Of a DNA stretch of 64,000 bases, positions 53,501 to 64,000 are shown piece after piece. This DNA comes from Taenia hydatigena (taxonomy: Eukaryota; Platyhelminthes; Cestoda; Cyclophyllidea; Taeniidae): contig JADWOT020000006.1 of the NCBI GenBank assembly GCA_036345935.2, positions 18,140,519 to 18,204,518 of the forward strand. Direction: 5' to 3'. Under the pieces are notes generated by a model. That model saw only the letters and a program-made list of their open reading frames with translations, did no database searches and was not told the origin of the DNA. A program made the translations under genes and the position numbers. Numbering within the stretch: the stretch's first letter is position 1; each line of letters begins with the position of its first letter.

Positions 53501-56500
53501 TTGTGATTTGACTACTTATTCCCAAAAATCTTTCAATTTTTTGTTAGATTTGGAATAGACACCGAAACATTGTTAACGTACATTCGTATTTTTGCTTTCT
53601 ACCCCGAGTAGTTGTTTGCATATTTTAAAAATAAGTGTTTTTTTTGTCAGGCTCTATGTGATTATCGGATTGTGTGCTATGCTCTTGTGGCGAATTGGTC
53701 TCTAAAATCTCTCATCCTTACCTCCGCTTCTGTCTCACTTTTATTTTTCGACTACCTGCCCCAGTTTCCATGTGCGTATCTAGTGATACGAAAAAGGAAC
53801 TATCAAAGGACTGCGGAGAATAAGAATGAGTCTGCATCTTCCGTTCCATTTAAAACTTCTCATTGTTGAGGTCTATTGAGGTGAGATCTTGTGTTGTTCT
53901 GAGTAGACAGGACCTTTTCCTGACTCATTGATCAATCCTGACTGTCTTTCTCCTGTAAATGTTCGAGCCCTTTCGCAAGCCGTCTTTGAGGTTGAAATCG
54001 TAGATGCTTTAGATGTGAGACGGTTGTTTAGGGATATGCTTGTTCGCCTAATGTTTGGATACAAAAGCTATCCCTCATAACTCACTAAGTCTGAAAAGAA
54101 ATGCAAATTCCAACGATAGCCTTTTTAGCCTACTGTCATCACTTTACGCATGTCATTCATGTGGTCATCGATTGCCCGACTTCTTCAACTTTCCTAGTTA
54201 GTGTCGAGGTCTAACTGAACTGTTCTATCGCTCACGTTAGGCGTAGCCTATTGTTCTCGGTGTACTAATTTTGAATTAAAAATTATCAGCAACGCATGAT
54301 TGCCCTTTATTTTCAAGATTGTGTACAGTTTTTGCTGCTTAAAGTACAGTTTTAAACCACCTCTGAGCAATACGTTCAACTACCTGATGTAGTAACTTCA
54401 GGTGCTATACCGAAAAGTCGACGAAGAACTTCCGTAAATTTTGAATAGAATTAACCTTAGATCACATCTATCGCGTTCTGTCTGCCTTTTATTATAATTT
54501 CTGATACGAGGGTGCTGCTGAACACAAAATATTACCATGTCGCTGGGTTGAGACATCCATTCTTTATAATGGTACCGTATGAAACATCGCGTGTATTTCG
54601 CAAGGTCTCACAGGTTACAAGTCACTAGAGCGAGCCATGTCGTAAAGTGCAAACTTTCTTGATTATCTGTTGGTAAGGTAAGAGTTCGTTGGACTGGCAT
54701 GCAATATTTTTATTACTAAGCTTAGTTATCTGTCTGTGAATTGTCTCAAGCGTGAAAATTTTGCTGCCTAATCCCTTATTGTTCTCATCACCTAGGTATA
54801 TATTCATCGCTATCAGATAAGGATACAATTAGCTTGCATTCGCCTACGACTATCAACATCAAATTTTTGAACAAGGGTGTATTGTACCCAAACTACCTAT
54901 CTCAATCTCTGAGCTAGGAATATATTTGGCCCTATGACCTGCTCCATCGACGAACTGTACCTCCACTCTAACACATGCGACCACATTTTTCTCACGGAAA
55001 CAAAAAATGCTTAGAAGTCCTTTTCTTAAAGAAGTTTCAGTTGTAATGAGGTGTCTTAGCATTCGAAAAAAGGGCGGAAATTCGGCTGCTCTAGCCCTCT
55101 CTCACGCTACCGACAACACGTAAGCGCAGTCATGCGCGCTATCCTCTTGTTGATCACCATGGCGACCAAGTAGCCAATGCGTGGATCGCTCGGGGCGTGC
55201 CGCACTGCTTGCGCCTCTCATAAATGGTTGTTGCCCCTGCTACTGCTCTGGCTGTTGTTGTTGTTGCTACCGCTTTCATGGAGGCTCTTTGTGCTAAAAT
55301 GTCTGCTTGACCGTCTGTGCATCTGTAGGAGGTAGAATACGTCCTCTCCACAGTCCTTTTCCACGCGCCTGACTTGTTGCGCGCCGACCTCACCGCCTGC
55401 TTCTCCTCGGTCGCACCCACTCTCTTCAACGCCGTTCAGTGGGTGCTTCGAAAACCGTTTATTGTGTAAGTCTCTGGTCCTGCTCTCTCTTTTATCTTTA
55501 CAGTGCTCCTGATGGCCGTGATCCAATATGAAGTGTATCCCCATGGCATTGTTTCTGAGCTGTGGGCACCTAAACCAGAAGTGTTGCATGCTTAATTCCC
55601 TAGTCTTAACGCAATCGCACTCAATCAGAGTGTGAATAGTGGATTTCACGGCTCTCGTAGATGAAGGTACAGTTAAGATCACACCGTTTCCCTCTTGCCT
55701 GTGCAGTCAACTCAGGCAACCCGACAACCGTCAGATTGTTCTTGTTTGCCTACTTGGTATGCTGATTTTGCTTGTGTTCATATGCTTCTTCATGAAGGTC
55801 GCCTTTAGTTCCACAGTTTCAGTAAGTAGTAGTGCGATAGCCCTTTTCCATGTGTATACAATTAAAACTCCATCGATGGAAGGATTGAATTTTGTCGATT
55901 TTAACCTGTACCTATCTAGGTCAGGCGTTTTTCCATACTTTATCGGTGATATTTCAGGTAATAGCAATATCCGTCTCCTTAGTGTTAACTGGTGTCCTTA
56001 TTTTAGAGTTGAGTTGTTTCTTGCCGATTTCGCGTTGCTTGGCTTCATCCTTGAAAAACAAATTTCTTCCTTACAATATGCTATGATTTACGTCTGCAAT
56101 TATAGTAGATAAGAATGCTGCGTTGAAGTCGTTCCTCTTCCCACGCTACCAACCGCTGCGAGTGTTTGACTGGAGGTGAATTCTTTCTTCCAGGACCCTG
56201 ATTTGACTACTTCTCGTAGTTGAAGCTGAACACGCCAATGTTTTGTTTTTTTTTGCCCTAGTTTTCAGCGAAACTGCCTATTGAAACGTCTCCTAGCAAC
56301 TCCTTCCTATTCACTTAATCTCCTTCCGCCTTGCTGATTGAGGGTGTCTCCTTATCACCTAGGTTCCAGTATTCGGTCCGATCGTTGGTTCGTGTATGCC
56401 CTTTGTCAACTTTTCTTTCTTTGGCTTGTGGAAATTACAACTCCCTTATGATCAACTGTTCTGGTCTGGCCCATCACCACTCACAAGTTTAGATGCACTT

Positions 56501-59500
56501 ACGCCCTCACATTCCTTCTTTGAGACGACTTGGTTGACTTACCCTTGTTTTAACTGGAAACAAGTGCTCTCCGTATGTGTTTAGATCCTCCGAGGTTTTG
56601 GCCGGTTAATGATTTGCTCATTCCCAGCTCATGAAACACACAACTTGGTGCTTGATTGAGCTTTGACGTCGTCCATGCTCTTGTTGTTTTAATTTTAAGC
56701 AGTTTAGATAAAAATTATTTGCATGAAGGATTTGGCTTCATCCATGGGATTTTAAAAACATCAGTTTCATAGATTAGTTTACAGTGTACATAAGCTTCTA
56801 CCAAGTTCAAACACAGATATTAACCTTCTTCCCTCATTTTATACGGTGCAGACATCATTATTCAACGTGAGCACCTTCATTAATCACTTTTCGCCTCTAT
56901 TTGGCTGTACTTGGGTTATGCTTGATAAAGCCACGTAGGAGTTGCGATTAAAGCTTAATTTTTTTTACTTTTGTTTTCGTGAGAAAGTGAGCCCAAGACC
57001 TTGGTCTGTGCTTTAGGTCAATTTTGATTTTAATTCCTTTCGGAGTGGAGCTGGGCCACCCACCGAATCTTCCCAGTCTTGACCTCTTGGGGTCTACTAC
57101 AAGTTGAATTGTAACGGGTTTGTTGAAAGGTTTATCACTCCACTACCAGCATCACGAGAAATTGCCCGAATTGATTTGCAGCCCACTGAAATTTAAGCTG
57201 TTGAGAGAATCTTCATTCCAACCCCATGTGACTCCCGTCCTGCTTGACTCTAACCATATCCGGTACAGTGCTCTTTATTTTTACAAATCTCGCTCCGGTA
57301 AAACCCACCAATACTTGCTTACTTCACCGTTTCGAATGCTGGAAAACATTGGAGATGGAAACTGCGATCACATCATAAAGTTTCACGTGATTTCATAAGC
57401 ACCTAAGTCACTTAATTGACAGCGCCGCGCCTCATTTAAGGCTCTGACAAGTTGTCATAAATCAATGACCCATCATCATTTCTTTCATTTTTTCTGTATC
57501 CACTACTTATTTGCTGCATTCAACTTGGGTTTGTTTTATTTTGAGTTTTGCTTAATACCAATAGTCTAGCGTCCTCTGCCCTCATAATTTTCTCAGAAAT
57601 TTTACTATGCTACCTGTTGTTGGTTTAGTTGCCCAGAGTACGTTTCAATGGTTCTTCTGCGCCGAGCCAGTTTGCATCAGCTTCTCTCAATGGTGTGTCT
57701 GTCCAACCAATTCGATGGTATCCAATTTCAAGGTGAGCTTCTCCTTCTTTCATCGCCATGTCAGTTGAGCGAAATTTTCCTTCTATTTTTTGCTGAGACA
57801 TAGCTTTTACTAAAAAAAAAGTTTGCGGCTCATGTATCATCCACCGGCAACGCGTGATGAGGTCCACTCGAGTAATGTGCAATGGAAATAGATTTCGCCC
57901 TTCAACACCGAATACTGTTGGAGTCAAAGCAGAGAAGAGTGTGTAGGAGGTTCTTAGTCGGGGAATATTTGCATTGCCTTCTGTGTTTAGACAAAGGTTG
58001 TCGATTTGCTTTTCTGTGATTTCGGTAGTAAAGGTGCCAATTTCTCGCTTGTCTGTCATTACTAAGATACACTTGAGGCGATGGGAAATGGGCATTCTTC
58101 TGACTAGGAGGTGTTTGTCTACTGCTGTCAAGTTTTTGCTGGTTATATTCACTTAATCTAGTCTACTTCTACGAATCTACGAAATGAGCACCCTATGAAC
58201 GGATCAGGAATATGTAAGTAGGCTTTTAAAATTCAAGTTTCGTATTCCATTAGAATATGCTTTTATTTTTTTGTGGAGCTCTTTTGAACACTCAAGTAAT
58301 TATTTTGCTTGAACTTAAATTTGAATCGTTTTACAGTAGGGACTACCACTTTTTACCAAGTAAAAGTGAGAATTTCGGGCATAGTCATCGTGAATTACTT
58401 TAAGCATTGTGAGCAGGAGTTTCAGTATTCCTCGAGAATCAGCACCGGCATCTACTAGATGACCGTTCTTGAATCCTGTTAGAGCGGCAGTAAGCGATCA
58501 CATTATTAGTTTCCCTCTCTTTTAATGTAAACGGACTATTTTTGACCCCTTGCTACTGTATGGTGCTGTCTTTTTTGGCAGAAATCTCCTCTCCCTCCTC
58601 CTCCTCCTCCACAACATCGGACTCGGGTATTCTCACTGCGCGAACACTGAGGTTGAAACTGGCTAATCTCCTGTGCTATCTCCTTGCCTACGAGACGGAC
58701 ACACACAACCTTCGAATGCTTCTCAGTGCGTCATTTCTTCCTCCGAAGTTCCAAAGCAGCCGAATGCTATTCAGATGCGCAATACCTTCTTAATCATCTC
58801 GTGCTGTAGTGTAGTGAATACCGAGATCGCTACTTTATTTCGCTTAGTGGTAGCGCATATCCTATTGTAAATTTGTTACAAATACGTCAGTAGAAATCAT
58901 AGGCATGTAACTAAGTTTTAGCTCCCTAGTTACTCAACTTGTCTCGCTTAGTAGGAGGAAGGCAGCATAGAAAGGGGATTGAGCGACGCTAAGAGCTGTG
59001 CTTGATTGTGTTTGAAACAAGTGCAAGTCGCAACTTATTTTGAGATCTTAAGTTCGAGTCTCACCTGCTGGTTGGCAGATGTTTACACAGCATGGCACCA
59101 CCACTTTGCAATGCCCTTATTTCCATTCTTCTATTAGCCGCGTTTGCCTTCTAGGTGCTGCCTATACCCTCGTCTTGGATATGATTGCAGTCGAACTGTC
59201 CGCACCCGAACCAAAGTTGAAATCCTCTCCCAATAACGCCGACCCTCCTCCTGGTGTTGGTAGGCTGGTCTTACTTCAATGCATTTCCCTTTTTCTCGTG
59301 CAGCCATTCGTATTGTGTCTTTGCTACTCAGAGACAGCTTCAGGTTTGTACGCACTGTTACTGGAGAGGATTTGCACCTGTCTGCGGCGGTGGATGAACG
59401 ACTTTGCCGTGTCTTCCTTCGCACTTGATATCCTTGGTGGATTGGCCAATGCTCACGTGCCCCATCCCAGCTTGACTCGTTGTAAGTTGCTTTCAGAGGG

Positions 59501-62500
59501 GCTTTGTACACATTCTCAGACGTCTTATAACGCTCTCCTGTGAGTCAGTAGGCTATCCTCTCTCATCATGGCATATTATTAGAAGTAAGTTTACAATAAC
59601 TAATTTTGCAGTTGTCACGTCGTCATTTAGTCGAATTTCGCAACTCGTAATGGCCAGAGTGTCAGGTTATGGTATCTACACAAACTTATTCTTCACTTAG
59701 TTTATCAGCAAATAGCTATGAAGTGTTGAATGAATTAGCTACTTACAAATAAAACAATTATCCAGCAAACCAGTTTGACAAGGTACACGGGTTACCAGGG
59801 TGTGTTGTCTTCATGTTCTCTCTTTTCTTCCGTCTTCGTTTTTCGTCGAAAAAAGCTCCGTGGCTAAGTTATCATCTCCTGATGTCAGCTGATTCCTGTG
59901 ATTTTTATGGTTTTTCGATGATTTCTAAAAGGCCTTTATAAAAGTGAAATGAAAAAAAGATTGTTTTGGATCTCTGATTACGATATTCGCGACAAATTTG
60001 GTTTAAATTTTACTCCTTGATTATGCTGGTAAAGTTGGATAGTTATTGTGCAACTGAATTTGCACTAAATCTCGCAAAACATCACTACCAGCACGACTTT
60101 TCTAAGTCTATGGCCACGGATGCGTGACATGTATTCTTTATCAATTTACAATAACTGGTTGGACTGAGCCATGGCGCAAACAGCTTGGATTTATTTAAAG
60201 TTAAGGCCAGAATTGTGGACAGACTCTGAGGAAATGGAAACAGTTGGAGAACCTGATTTACCATCCTTCTCCTCACCATATTTGTCTGCGTTCGCAGGTC
60301 GTCGATGCATTCAAAGCATCTGCGCCTTCATCGGGGTCCAATGTCGGCGTGAGAAGAAGGATCACACACGATTGCTGCATAGTCTCATCATCAACGCTTT
60401 TCACTGTCTCGGTGTGTGGATAGTGGCTCATCCAAACAGCCTTAACGACCAGGAGACCCTCCGTGCTGTTGTTGAAACCACCAAATTAGGCATCTTTGGG
60501 GATGAGACAGCCCCACTACCCCAACCCGGCTCTAAGGTGTGTCTTTTAAATCTTCCAGATGCTCTGACACCTGACGTGTGCGATCTGGGTTACGCATGAA
60601 AAGACTACCGGTTACACAGGTCTGCTAATGTGCATGCTTGGCATGAGAGCTAGTCGGACGATTGTTCATAATGGCAGTTATTTTCGATTGTAAGATTTTT
60701 ATATTTTTTTTTGGTTAAGAAACTAGACAGTAAAACAATCTAAACAGAAAGCCGCGATTATTCAATTCATCGCGGATTTAATAATGCAGTTAGTGCATGA
60801 AGGCAAAAAAAATTACAGCTAAGTGAGCAAATTAATCCTGGAGTGTAAGCGTCTGTTGGTAGATTAAAAGGGTGACCGTGGCGGCAACATAATCACCGCG
60901 CAGTAATGAAGGACGCAATTTTTAAAACGACAGCAGACAGAAACCAAAATTGAAGAACTTGAACAAAACTACGAAGGGGCCTTCTAACCACCGTTAGCAA
61001 TCCATAACAAGCCCTTGATTCAAAAGGTTGAAACCAGGAGAAGCGAAGGAACCTGTTCCTGAGCGCAACGGTGTACAAGTCACTATTGCTGCGAATATTT
61101 AGTCCATTAGTCGGAAAAGTACGGTTTCACGGCAGCTTATGCATTGTTTTAAATCAAAAGAAACCCTGTTCATCAGCACATTGCCACTGCTGCCATTTTG
61201 ATCAACACTGTCTAGGCTCCGTTGTCATGAAGGCATTTGCTTCGGCTGTTGGTATTCACTAGTAGGATGCGCTTGCTCTTGTGCCTGCTACCCTTCACGG
61301 AGCATCCCTTATCGTATGTGTAAAATTAAGTCACTGCCTGTCCTGAATGCTCATTGGCCTAAATTCTATCTTTCTATGTGTTTGTATTATTTATGTAATC
61401 TTGTACTTAAGCTTACCATATATAATTGCTGTTTCCCTCTGTCTCTCAATAGATGGTCGGTTCTCATGAAGGTCCTCCAATGCTCTCCGGCATGCCCTTC
61501 TCGAAACGCGTAAATGAGGCAGCGGAACAACTTCTGACCACTCTCTTCTCCACCGTTGGGTCCTTCCCCCAGGCCGGTGGACCCGAGACCTTCTCCTGTC
61601 GCCTCACCGAGGAACAGGTCGCCCGGCTCTCGGCTTCCTCTACTTCCACATTTCAGCACTTTCTTGTCTCCACCCCAACTACATCCACCCCCGCCCCCAC
61701 CACCCCTGACCTCCTCCTGAGCATTGCGGAGACGATGAGGTCTCCCTCCAATGCTGGCAGTAAAAGTGAAAACGAGGACTCGCAGACGCATCACAGAAGT
61801 CTCACGGATCCCTCACCCGTCTTCACTTTCCTTCGCGATGGCTCCGGCCGCCACCTCTGGTCTTGGAAACTGCGCTATGAGCCAATAAGTGCTGAGAATG
61901 ATACGACTACTGCAGCTACCCTGCGACCTAAGAATATGAGGCATTTCAAGAGCTATCTGGAAAGTAGCTGGCCAATCAGACAGTCGGAGGATTCGGGAGA
62001 TCCATTCATGCCCAGGACGAGAGATAATATCCCGCTTGTTAGGGCGTAGGTCTCCAAATTCCTACAAAAGTAGGGTTTTTGGTGCATTTTCATGTCATTT
62101 TAGGGAGACATGGTTTTTTGATTTGATTGTTAGTCGATGAAGATAAGCGGAACTGCTATGCATTGTTTTAACAGATCATTTGCCTTTTAATGTCCGATTT
62201 CGTTCACGTCTCAGTATTCAAACGAGCTCCCTTATGCGCTTCTTAGAATTTCATTTTTTTAAGAACTTATTAAACTTATCTAACCTTTATTTTAAAAAAT
62301 GTGAGCATAATATCTTATTTATTTGGTTACCTGTAGGTAAAAATTTATGTCTTGTAGCCACCAGATTACAGCCTAATGAACTTTTTAGTTTGGTGCCGAC
62401 TTGTTTGAGGCAATAAAATAATGCATAGTCTGCCATCTTAGTCCTTACTTTGAAGAAAAAAATCAAGAATTCATGGGTATTTGCAAGAGTGGTAAGATAG

Positions 62501-63149
62501 CCACAATATTTTGTGTTCAAGGATAAGTAATGGCTCGATGCTTTCGACCTCATTTCGACGGATTCGATGAGTGTGGTAAAGGCGAGGGAGAAAATAATGC
62601 TGCGCCAGAATATTTGTTGGCGATATATTGATGAGGTGCGGGCATAGTGTGGAGGTCAGGCTGGGACACTTCGAATCCCTCTTGCTATTTCTGAGGACTC
62701 AAATCCTCTTCATAACTTCGCCATACCATTTCACCTGTTTGTATTATTGACAACTAACAGCGATGACAAGTAAGGCAGATTTTAAACGACGCTGTTGACG
62801 CAAATATGACCTTGGAAGTAATCGCATTAGAAGTGAGCCATCTGTTTGCAGACCATGAAAATCTAACGTCTTGCTTGAATTTTCTTAAGTTGTTTTACCT
62901 TGGTCAGAGCACTCGGAAAGTAGTAATGATGAATGGCGCACTTACCTTTGCAATCTTTTTCAGAGAGAAGGAGATGCCAACTCTGGCACATTCGGTGTTT
63001 GGCTCAGTGGCGCGGCGGGAGGTAGATGCGCTCAAATCGCTCATTATTTCAGAGTCGGAACGTACCGCTGCTCTAGGCCGACGTATTCGAAAGGCTCGAA
63101 TTAAGGCATTCACTTCATCCAATCCCCCGCAGCAATGCCGACCCGAACA
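41522..63149 (+). CDS. RALGAPB: Ral GTPase-activating protein subunit beta, 5' part (runs off the right edge)
   Basis: Supported exons: 41522-41653, 42166-42372, 42690-43017, 46981-47376, 48578-48890, 48964-49117, 49276-49511, 51203-51454, 53139-53308, 55329-55465, 57629-57732, 58582-58725, 59155-59259, 59332-59481, 60298-60536, 61453-62045 and 62964-63149, about 1280 residues. Apart from one junction all join in phase. Segments follow human RALGAPB in order: NYGLTMP, WFRLLHLFGNPVDL, MRSLSVMVDLFLGI, LLGPWLFEAA, VGRAEAMACLCRIF, LRLKLANLLCYLLAYETDTHN, ASGLYALLLERI and LIINAFHCLGVWIVAHP. RALGAPB is the regulatory partner of the alpha subunits, and the complex switches off RalA/RalB. The C-terminal Rap/Ran-GAP-like domain must lie beyond 64000. 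The exon ending at 43017 leaves one extra base, while the next starts in phase 0. Either an exon between them is missing or the donor is another one (for example the GT after 43074). The acceptor at 42166 is also provisional. Confidence 0.88.
43018..46980 (+). other. Long RALGAPB intron, probably hiding an unfound exon
   Basis: Nearly 4 kb of T-rich sequence. The reading phase of the flanking exons does not agree, so at least one exon or an alternative donor is expected here. A phase-0 candidate near 45504-45596 was examined and does not fit the phase. A perfect 7-bp hairpin lies at 46498-46516. Confidence 0.5.
46498..46516. other. Small perfect hairpin in a RALGAPB intron
   Basis: TTGCGGG and CCCGCAA flank a five-base GAGAA loop. 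The surrounding 80 bases are more GC-rich than the intron around them. It is too small to assign to a known RNA. Confidence 0.5.
47377..62963 (+). other. RALGAPB introns of over 300 bases: no nested genes recognised
   Basis: Long introns are at 47377-48577, 49512-51202, 51455-53138, 53309-55328, 55466-57628, 57733-58581, 58726-59154, 59482-60297, 60537-61452 and 62046-62963. All are T-rich on the sense strand. Their open frames, including a 157-codon plus-strand frame at 55639-56112 and a 175-codon minus-strand frame at 57625-58152 that partly mirrors an exon, show no motif. No transposon, tRNA or rRNA was recognised. Confidence 0.5.
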
Positions 63150-64000
63150 GTCAGTTTCTTTCCTCTGATCTCGATACGCTCAATATTACTTGCCGTCAGG
63201 TTCAAATGTCATATCCAGAGTGAGAAGAGGATGGGTTTTTTTGGTTAGGCGCAGTTTTAATTGCCTTTCATTGGCTTGGTCGAAACACCATGGTCAAGTG
63301 CCAATTATAGTTTGTATCGGCCTATGTGAGCTCCATCTTGTTTAGACCTACTTCCGTAATCAAATACTATCAAGGAATGCGGAAGCTTTGCGCGGACTTC
63401 GAGTTATCTTTCAGAGAAATGGGCGCTTTCTCTGGTCTGGTTGGCTTTATTGTGGTTTTGTGACTCAATAATTTATGCGGGGTTGTGGCAGGCATGAAAG
63501 AGAACATAAGCTGTGTGGTTCTGCACAACTGTATTGCGAAATCTTACTAGAATTGGAATTCTGTGTAGCTCGAACACAAGATCTCTTCGTGCTTGGCTGC
63601 TGTCGGGGCCATTATAACACTGCTTTCCAGAAACGCCGAGGAAATGTTGCCTATCTCTTCTCAATTTAGGGATTTAGATAGTTGGAAATTCCTTTTAAAT
63701 GACTAACATACTGATAAGCAATTTATTTAAGTCCTTTGCGATTTTTAGTAAAATGTTTGCAGGTAAAGTCATTTGACTTTTTGTGGGAAGATTCTGATTT
63801 TGCTTGCCTCCGCAATACTTCTCCTTTAGTCCAACTTGAAAAACAGTACAGCTGACAAGAGTGGAAGCAAAAACTGGCAATAGCTGTGTATCTAAAAGGA
63901 ACCCACAACTATAAAAATTCAAAAAAGTTCATTAAGTGCAGATGGAAGCTGGGGTCAACTTAAAAATAAAACGTTTGTGAATTATATGAGCCATCAACAA
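63150..64000 (+). other. Right-edge sequence, expected RALGAPB intron
   Basis: The last supported exon ends with a plausible GTCAGT donor at 63150. Nothing afterwards matches the family's next segment. Small open frames at 63473-63922 lie on both strands and have no motif. Confidence 0.45.

Noticed and set aside
55218..55682. 154-codon minus-strand frame rich in Arg, Ser and Asn repeats
   Set aside because: It mirrors the RALGAPB exon at 55329-55465, and the Asn/Ser run comes from a GTT/GCT simple repeat.
55639..56112. 157-codon plus-strand open frame with a hydrophobic stretch
   Set aside because: Lies wholly in a RALGAPB intron; the hydrophobic segment is what T-rich sequence gives by chance.
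57625..58152. 175-codon minus-strand open frame inside RALGAPB
   Set aside because: It partly mirrors a RALGAPB exon on the opposite strand, has no motif, and one frame of this length is expected by chance in 64 kb of six-frame sequence.
62640..62680. tRNA-like A-box and B-box sequences
   Set aside because: The two boxes are only about 25-30 bases apart and no acceptor stem or anticodon arm can be drawn.

Overview
This is a stretch of eukaryotic nuclear DNA, most likely from a flatworm and probably a tapeworm. The clues are intron-rich conserved animal genes with many introns of 30-40 nt bunched at gene 5' ends, a second size class near 71-76 nt, intermediate GC content and few repeats. I read no species directly; this is inference from gene structure. 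All gene names come from recognising protein motifs by eye and assembling exons so that splice sites and reading phase agree.

Seven protein genes cover most of the window. From left to right: a CTTNBP2NL-type STRIPAK-associated protein (minus, 1786-13984); mitochondrial aspartyl-tRNA synthetase DARS2 (plus, 15111-18021); an hnRNP A/B-type two-RRM protein (minus, 18595-19509); the centriole protein CEP135 (minus, 22370-32005); the nucleolar RNA-binding protein RBM34 (minus, 33074 to at least 35396); the replicative helicase subunit MCM5 (minus, 36456-39661); and the Ral GTPase-activating protein beta subunit RALGAPB (plus, 41522 to beyond the right edge, so its GAP domain is missing). CTTNBP2NL/DARS2 and MCM5/RALGAPB are divergent pairs, DARS2/hnRNP is a convergent pair, and MCM5-RBM34-CEP135 lie in tandem about 1 kb apart.

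These are mostly unrelated housekeeping and cell-architecture genes (replication, ribosome biogenesis, centriole, mitochondrial translation, small-GTPase and phosphatase signalling). No pathway cluster, CRISPR array, tRNA or rRNA is visible. The more unusual signals are two GC-AG introns in DARS2, two stop-free in-frame micro-introns (DARS2 and the hnRNP gene), an inverted-repeat element of about 385 bp in the CTTNBP2NL/DARS2 intergenic space with a related fragment near 19.95 kb, splice-acceptor-like sites just before several start codons, and an A/T strand skew that follows transcription direction and flips near 40 kb. I did not find a convincing new biological system.
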